From Treponema sp. (lineage in GTDB: Bacteria; Spirochaetota; Spirochaetia; Treponematales; Breznakiellaceae), in NCBI GenBank assembly GCA_031275535.1, contig JAISOR010000035.1, forward strand, positions 1 to 7,444: a stretch of DNA of 7,444 nt, written 5' to 3'. The translations under genes were made by a program, and so were the position numbers. Positions 5,760-7,444 of this stretch are shown one piece after another (within the stretch, counting starts at the first letter, position 1; every line of letters starts with the position of its first letter). A model generated the notes under the pieces. That model was not told the DNA's origin. It made no database searches and saw nothing but the letters and a program-made list of their open reading frames with translations.

Positions 5760-6464
5760 ATGAGGTCCCGCTCCCTGCCCTTCTGTCTATTGATGCTCTT
5801 CACGGTTTTGCCGGTATTTTCCCAGACCGGTTTTGCCGGTCAGGACCAGAGCCGTCCCGACGCCTTGCAGAATTACCGTGTAGGCCGGGACCTGGAAGCC
5901 AGGAACCGGATGGAAGAGGCAAACGCCTACTACAACGAGGCGGTCCGCATCTGCCTGGATGAAATTGCCCAAAACGCGGCTAATATGGATTCCTATACCG
6001 TATTGACCTGGGCCTTGCGGCGGCAGGAAAAATATGCGGAGGTTATTATCTGGGGTGAACGGGGCCTTAATGTTAATGGCAGCGATTACCGCATTATCGA
6101 AACCATGGGGGAAGCCTATTTCTACCTGAATAATTTTGAAGACTCCCTGCGCTTTATGCAGCGCTATGTTAATTCCTTCCCCCAGGGAGACCGGGCTTCG
6201 GTGGCCTACTTTTTTATCGGCGAGATTTACCGGCTTCAGCGGAGATTCCGCCACGCGGATATTGCCTACACCACCGCGGTCCGGCTGGAAGGCGGATCAG
6301 CCCTCTGGTGGTACCGGCTTGGTTCCGTCCGGGAATCCGCGGGGGAATACGTCCCGGCCGCGGAAGCCTATGAACAGGCCCTCAGGCTTAATCCTAATTA
6401 CCCCGGGGCAAATGAGGGCTTAGAGCGGTCCAGGGGAAGGACCCTTTCCCAGGACCGGGAGTAG
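5760..6464 (+). CDS. Secreted TPR-repeat protein
   Basis: A 234-residue protein with an N-terminal export signal: the basic start MRSRS, a hydrophobic core LPFCLLMLFTVLPVF, and likely cleavage soon after FSQ or FAG. Cys9 lies inside the hydrophobic core and is not in a lipobox, so lipidation is unlikely. About five tetratricopeptide repeats follow, near residues 36-67, 76-107, 110-141, 147-178 and 182-213. The last is the most canonical, ending YEQALRLNPNYPGANEGL. Such repeats form a helical scaffold for protein contacts. The partner is unknown and there is no catalytic domain. It is transcribed divergently from the acyltransferase operon across a 119-base gap and runs convergently into the slyD-like gene, with 7 bases between stop codons. 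A periplasmic place is inferred from the signal peptide. Confidence 0.82.
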   Translation: MRSRSLPFCLLMLFTVLPVFSQTGFAGQDQSRPDALQNYRVGRDLEARNRMEEANAYYNEAVRICLDEIAQNAANMDSYTVLTWALRRQEKYAEVIIWGERGLNVNGSDYRIIETMGEAYFYLNNFEDSLRFMQRYVNSFPQGDRASVAYFFIGEIYRLQRRFRHADIAYTTAVRLEGGSALWWYRLGSVRESAGEYVPAAEAYEQALRLNPNYPGANEGLERSRGRTLSQDRE

Positions 6465-6471
6465 GGGCCCT

Positions 6472-6996
6472 TTAGCCGCCGCAGCCGTGATGGCCGCAGC
6501 CGCCGCATTCATCGCAGCTCGCGTGTCCCTGGGGGGAATGGACGTGTCCATGTTCCAATTCCTCCGCCCTGGCGTCCCTGACATCAACCACGGTTACCTC
6601 AAAATTAAGGTCCATCCCGGCCAGGGGATGATTCCCGTCTACGGTAATGGTCGTGTCCGCCACTTGGGTTACCGTAACCATGCGGTAACCGTCGGGGGTG
6701 GACGCCTCAAACTGCATACCTTCTTTTACCGCATCGACCCCTTCAAAACGGTCCAGGGGAACCTCGACCACCAGCCGGTCATCCCGTTCCCCATAGGCCT
6801 CGACCGCGGGGACGGTTACTATAATCCGGTCCCCCAGGACCTTTTGTTCCAGGGCCCTTTCCAGGCCGGGGATGATATTCTCGTGCCCATGGAGATACAG
6901 GAGCGGCTCGGCCCCGGAGGTGGAATCAAGCAAATTGTTTTTTGAGTCCCTAAGCGTATAGTCAATACTGACTACCTTGTCTTTAGTAATATTCAT
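6472..6996 (-). CDS. slyD: SlyD-type FKBP peptidyl-prolyl isomerase with metal-binding tail
   Basis: This 174-residue protein is a cytoplasmic FKBP-fold prolyl isomerase and chaperone of the SlyD group. The split FKBP domain is seen at about 1-68 (IDYTLRDSKNNLLDST, then LYLHGHENIIPGLERAL, then VPAVEAYGERD) and 122-142 (NHPLAGMDLNFEVTVVDVR). The flap or insert-in-flap chaperone domain lies between them. The tail from about 149 is rich in His and Cys (HGHVH, then Cys161, Cys164, Cys167, His169, His170 and Cys172), as in SlyD proteins that bind nickel and support hydrogenase or urease maturation. No nickel enzyme is encoded nearby. The start codon has no good Shine-Dalgarno, and a TATAAA box ends five bases before it. 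Confidence 0.92.
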   Translation of the reverse strand: MNITKDKVVSIDYTLRDSKNNLLDSTSGAEPLLYLHGHENIIPGLERALEQKVLGDRIIVTVPAVEAYGERDDRLVVEVPLDRFEGVDAVKEGMQFEASTPDGYRMVTVTQVADTTITVDGNHPLAGMDLNFEVTVVDVRDARAEELEHGHVHSPQGHASCDECGGCGHHGCGG

Positions 6997-7001
6997 ACTA
7001 T

Positions 7002-7030
7002 TTTATATCCCAAAATGATATAAGGGTAAA
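7002..7030 (-). promoter_or_regulatory. Promoter candidate of the slyD-like gene
   Basis: On the minus strand, TTTACC (7030-7025) is followed after 17 bases by TATAAA (7007-7002), which leaves only 5 bases before the ATG at 6996. The -35 matches four of six bases and the -10 five of six. Transcription would begin at or just inside the start codon. Confidence 0.45.
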
Positions 7031-7040
7031 GCCGGGACAA

Positions 7041-7110
7041 AAGCATTTACTCTTTATCCGGGATACATTACAGGAATTTCACCGGTACGGTGAGGAAATT
7101 CCTTGGGGTC
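7041..7110 (-). repeat. Dispersed repeat copy C, hairpin module
   Basis: Inverted relative to copy A. It holds the same 12-mer TATCCGGGATAC at 7055-7066, preceded by TTTACTCT, which is AGAGTAAA on the minus strand as in copy A. It also has the central CACCG/CGGTG element. Here the stem is extended by GGAATTT (7073-7079) and AAATTCC (7096-7102) instead of a second intact copy of the 12-mer. A variable segment (7111-7190) leads to the G-rich module and holds a small AAACC/GGTTT hairpin at 7131-7143. There is no gene in 6997-7402. Confidence 0.72.
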
Positions 7111-7190
7111 CTGACGGGAGGAAACACATCAAACCAGAGGTTTGCGGTTTCCCTGCGTAATCCGGGCACAACCGACGGATTTTTCCGCTT

Positions 7191-7332
7191 CGTCGCTCCC
7201 CGCAAAGTATACACTCTCTTCACTTCACACCCCACTCTCTCTCCCCCCGCCGTTTCCACTCGTTAAGCCGCCCTCGACCCACTTCACTCCCAACTCCCCA
7301 CTCTTCACCCTTTCTCCCCTCTCCCTCTTGAC
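7191..7332 (-). repeat. Dispersed repeat copy C, G-rich module
   Basis: Read on the minus strand this block starts GTCAAGAGGGAG and ends TATACTTTGCGGGGAGCGACG, closely matching copy A (176-308) through almost its whole length. On the plus strand it is pyrimidine- and C-rich. The outer edges of both copies carry the same GTCAAG word. No coding potential is evident. Confidence 0.8.
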
Positions 7333-7356
7333 AAAAACTCCTATTTTAGTTAGAAA
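7328..7356 (+). promoter_or_regulatory. Promoter reading out of the right edge
   Basis: A perfect TTGACA (7328-7333), a 17-base spacer and TAGAAA (7351-7356), with a second possible -10 TATACC at 7362-7367. Most of the -35 box lies inside the outer end of repeat copy C. It would drive a plus-strand gene that starts at or beyond the right end of the window. Confidence 0.55.
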
Positions 7357-7402
7357 TTTTTTATACCATTTGTTCGATCAAACCAAACCGGGGGCGAAAA
7401 AA

Positions 7403-7444
7403 GTGAACGTTACACTAATTCCTTATATGTCAACAAATTACCCC
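7403..7444 (+). CDS. Possible 5' end of a gene cut by the window edge
   Basis: A GTG at 7403 opens a frame with no stop to the window end (14 codons, VNVTLIPYMSTNYP). GGGGG lies 8 bases upstream and a good promoter lies at 7328-7356, which would give a leader of about 40 bases. An in-frame ATG at 7427 has no ribosome binding site. The fragment is too short to name or even to be sure that it is coding. Confidence 0.25.
   Translation, partial: MNVTLIPYMSTNYP

Noticed and set aside
4432..5763. A 443-codon open frame on the plus strand
   Set aside because: It lies opposite the acyltransferase and the start of the aminopeptidase, both of which have recognisable catalytic motifs on the minus strand. 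Its own translation is low-complexity and matches no family.
6462..6474. Shared bidirectional terminator between the TPR and slyD-like genes
   Set aside because: The 7-base gap contains only GGGCCCT. There is no stem long enough with flanking T-runs.
7068..7259. A 63-codon minus-strand frame in repeat copy C
   Set aside because: It does not correspond in frame to anything in copy A, so the conserved part of the repeat is not preserving this protein.

Overview
The window looks like a piece of a moderately GC-rich spirochaete chromosome, most likely a Treponema-type organism. This is inferred from the gene families: a long bacterial/plant-like acyl-CoA synthetase with a hydrophobic insert, a lipoprotein with a spirochaete-style lipobox, a secreted TPR protein and a SlyD-type isomerase. 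It is not proven by any marker gene. There are no rRNA or tRNA genes, CRISPR array, transposase or phage genes.

Layout. Positions 1-541 hold no convincing complete gene. They contain a structured, G-rich intergenic repeat (copy A) and a long hairpin. An AT-rich patch follows (542-770) with a possible 55-residue ORF or small RNA and a strong intrinsic terminator. A well-formed promoter at 807-835 then drives a FadD-like acyl-CoA synthetase (886-2814, +). A degenerate copy of the repeat (copy B) starts at its stop codon. Next come a DUF2314-type lipoprotein (3034-3561, +), a minus-strand two-gene operon of a glycerolipid acyltransferase (4750-5640) and an M29-like aminopeptidase (3579-4745), a divergent secreted TPR protein (5760-6464, +), and a convergent SlyD-type FKBP isomerase (6472-6996, -). 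Positions 7041-7332 hold copy C of the repeat, inverted relative to copy A. Beyond it a good promoter points out of the right edge.

How the genes fit together. The acyl-CoA synthetase (fatty acid activation) and the acyltransferase (acyl transfer to a glycerol phosphate backbone) would form a simple route for putting scavenged fatty acids into membrane lipid. The lipoprotein and TPR protein are envelope or periplasmic proteins of unknown role. SlyD and the peptidase suit protein folding, nickel handling and peptide turnover. Apart from the acyltransferase-peptidase pair the genes appear to be separate transcription units.

Most interesting points: (1) a two-module repeat family whose inverted copies bracket the six main genes; (2) a terminator whose unusually long loop carries the anti-Shine-Dalgarno sequence of the 16S rRNA tail, possibly ending a small RNA; (3) several genes whose best -10 box lies only 5-9 bases before the start codon and which lack a good Shine-Dalgarno, suggesting leaderless or nearly leaderless mRNAs; (4) a palindrome abutting the -35 box of the acyl-CoA synthetase promoter. 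No clearly new multi-gene system is visible.
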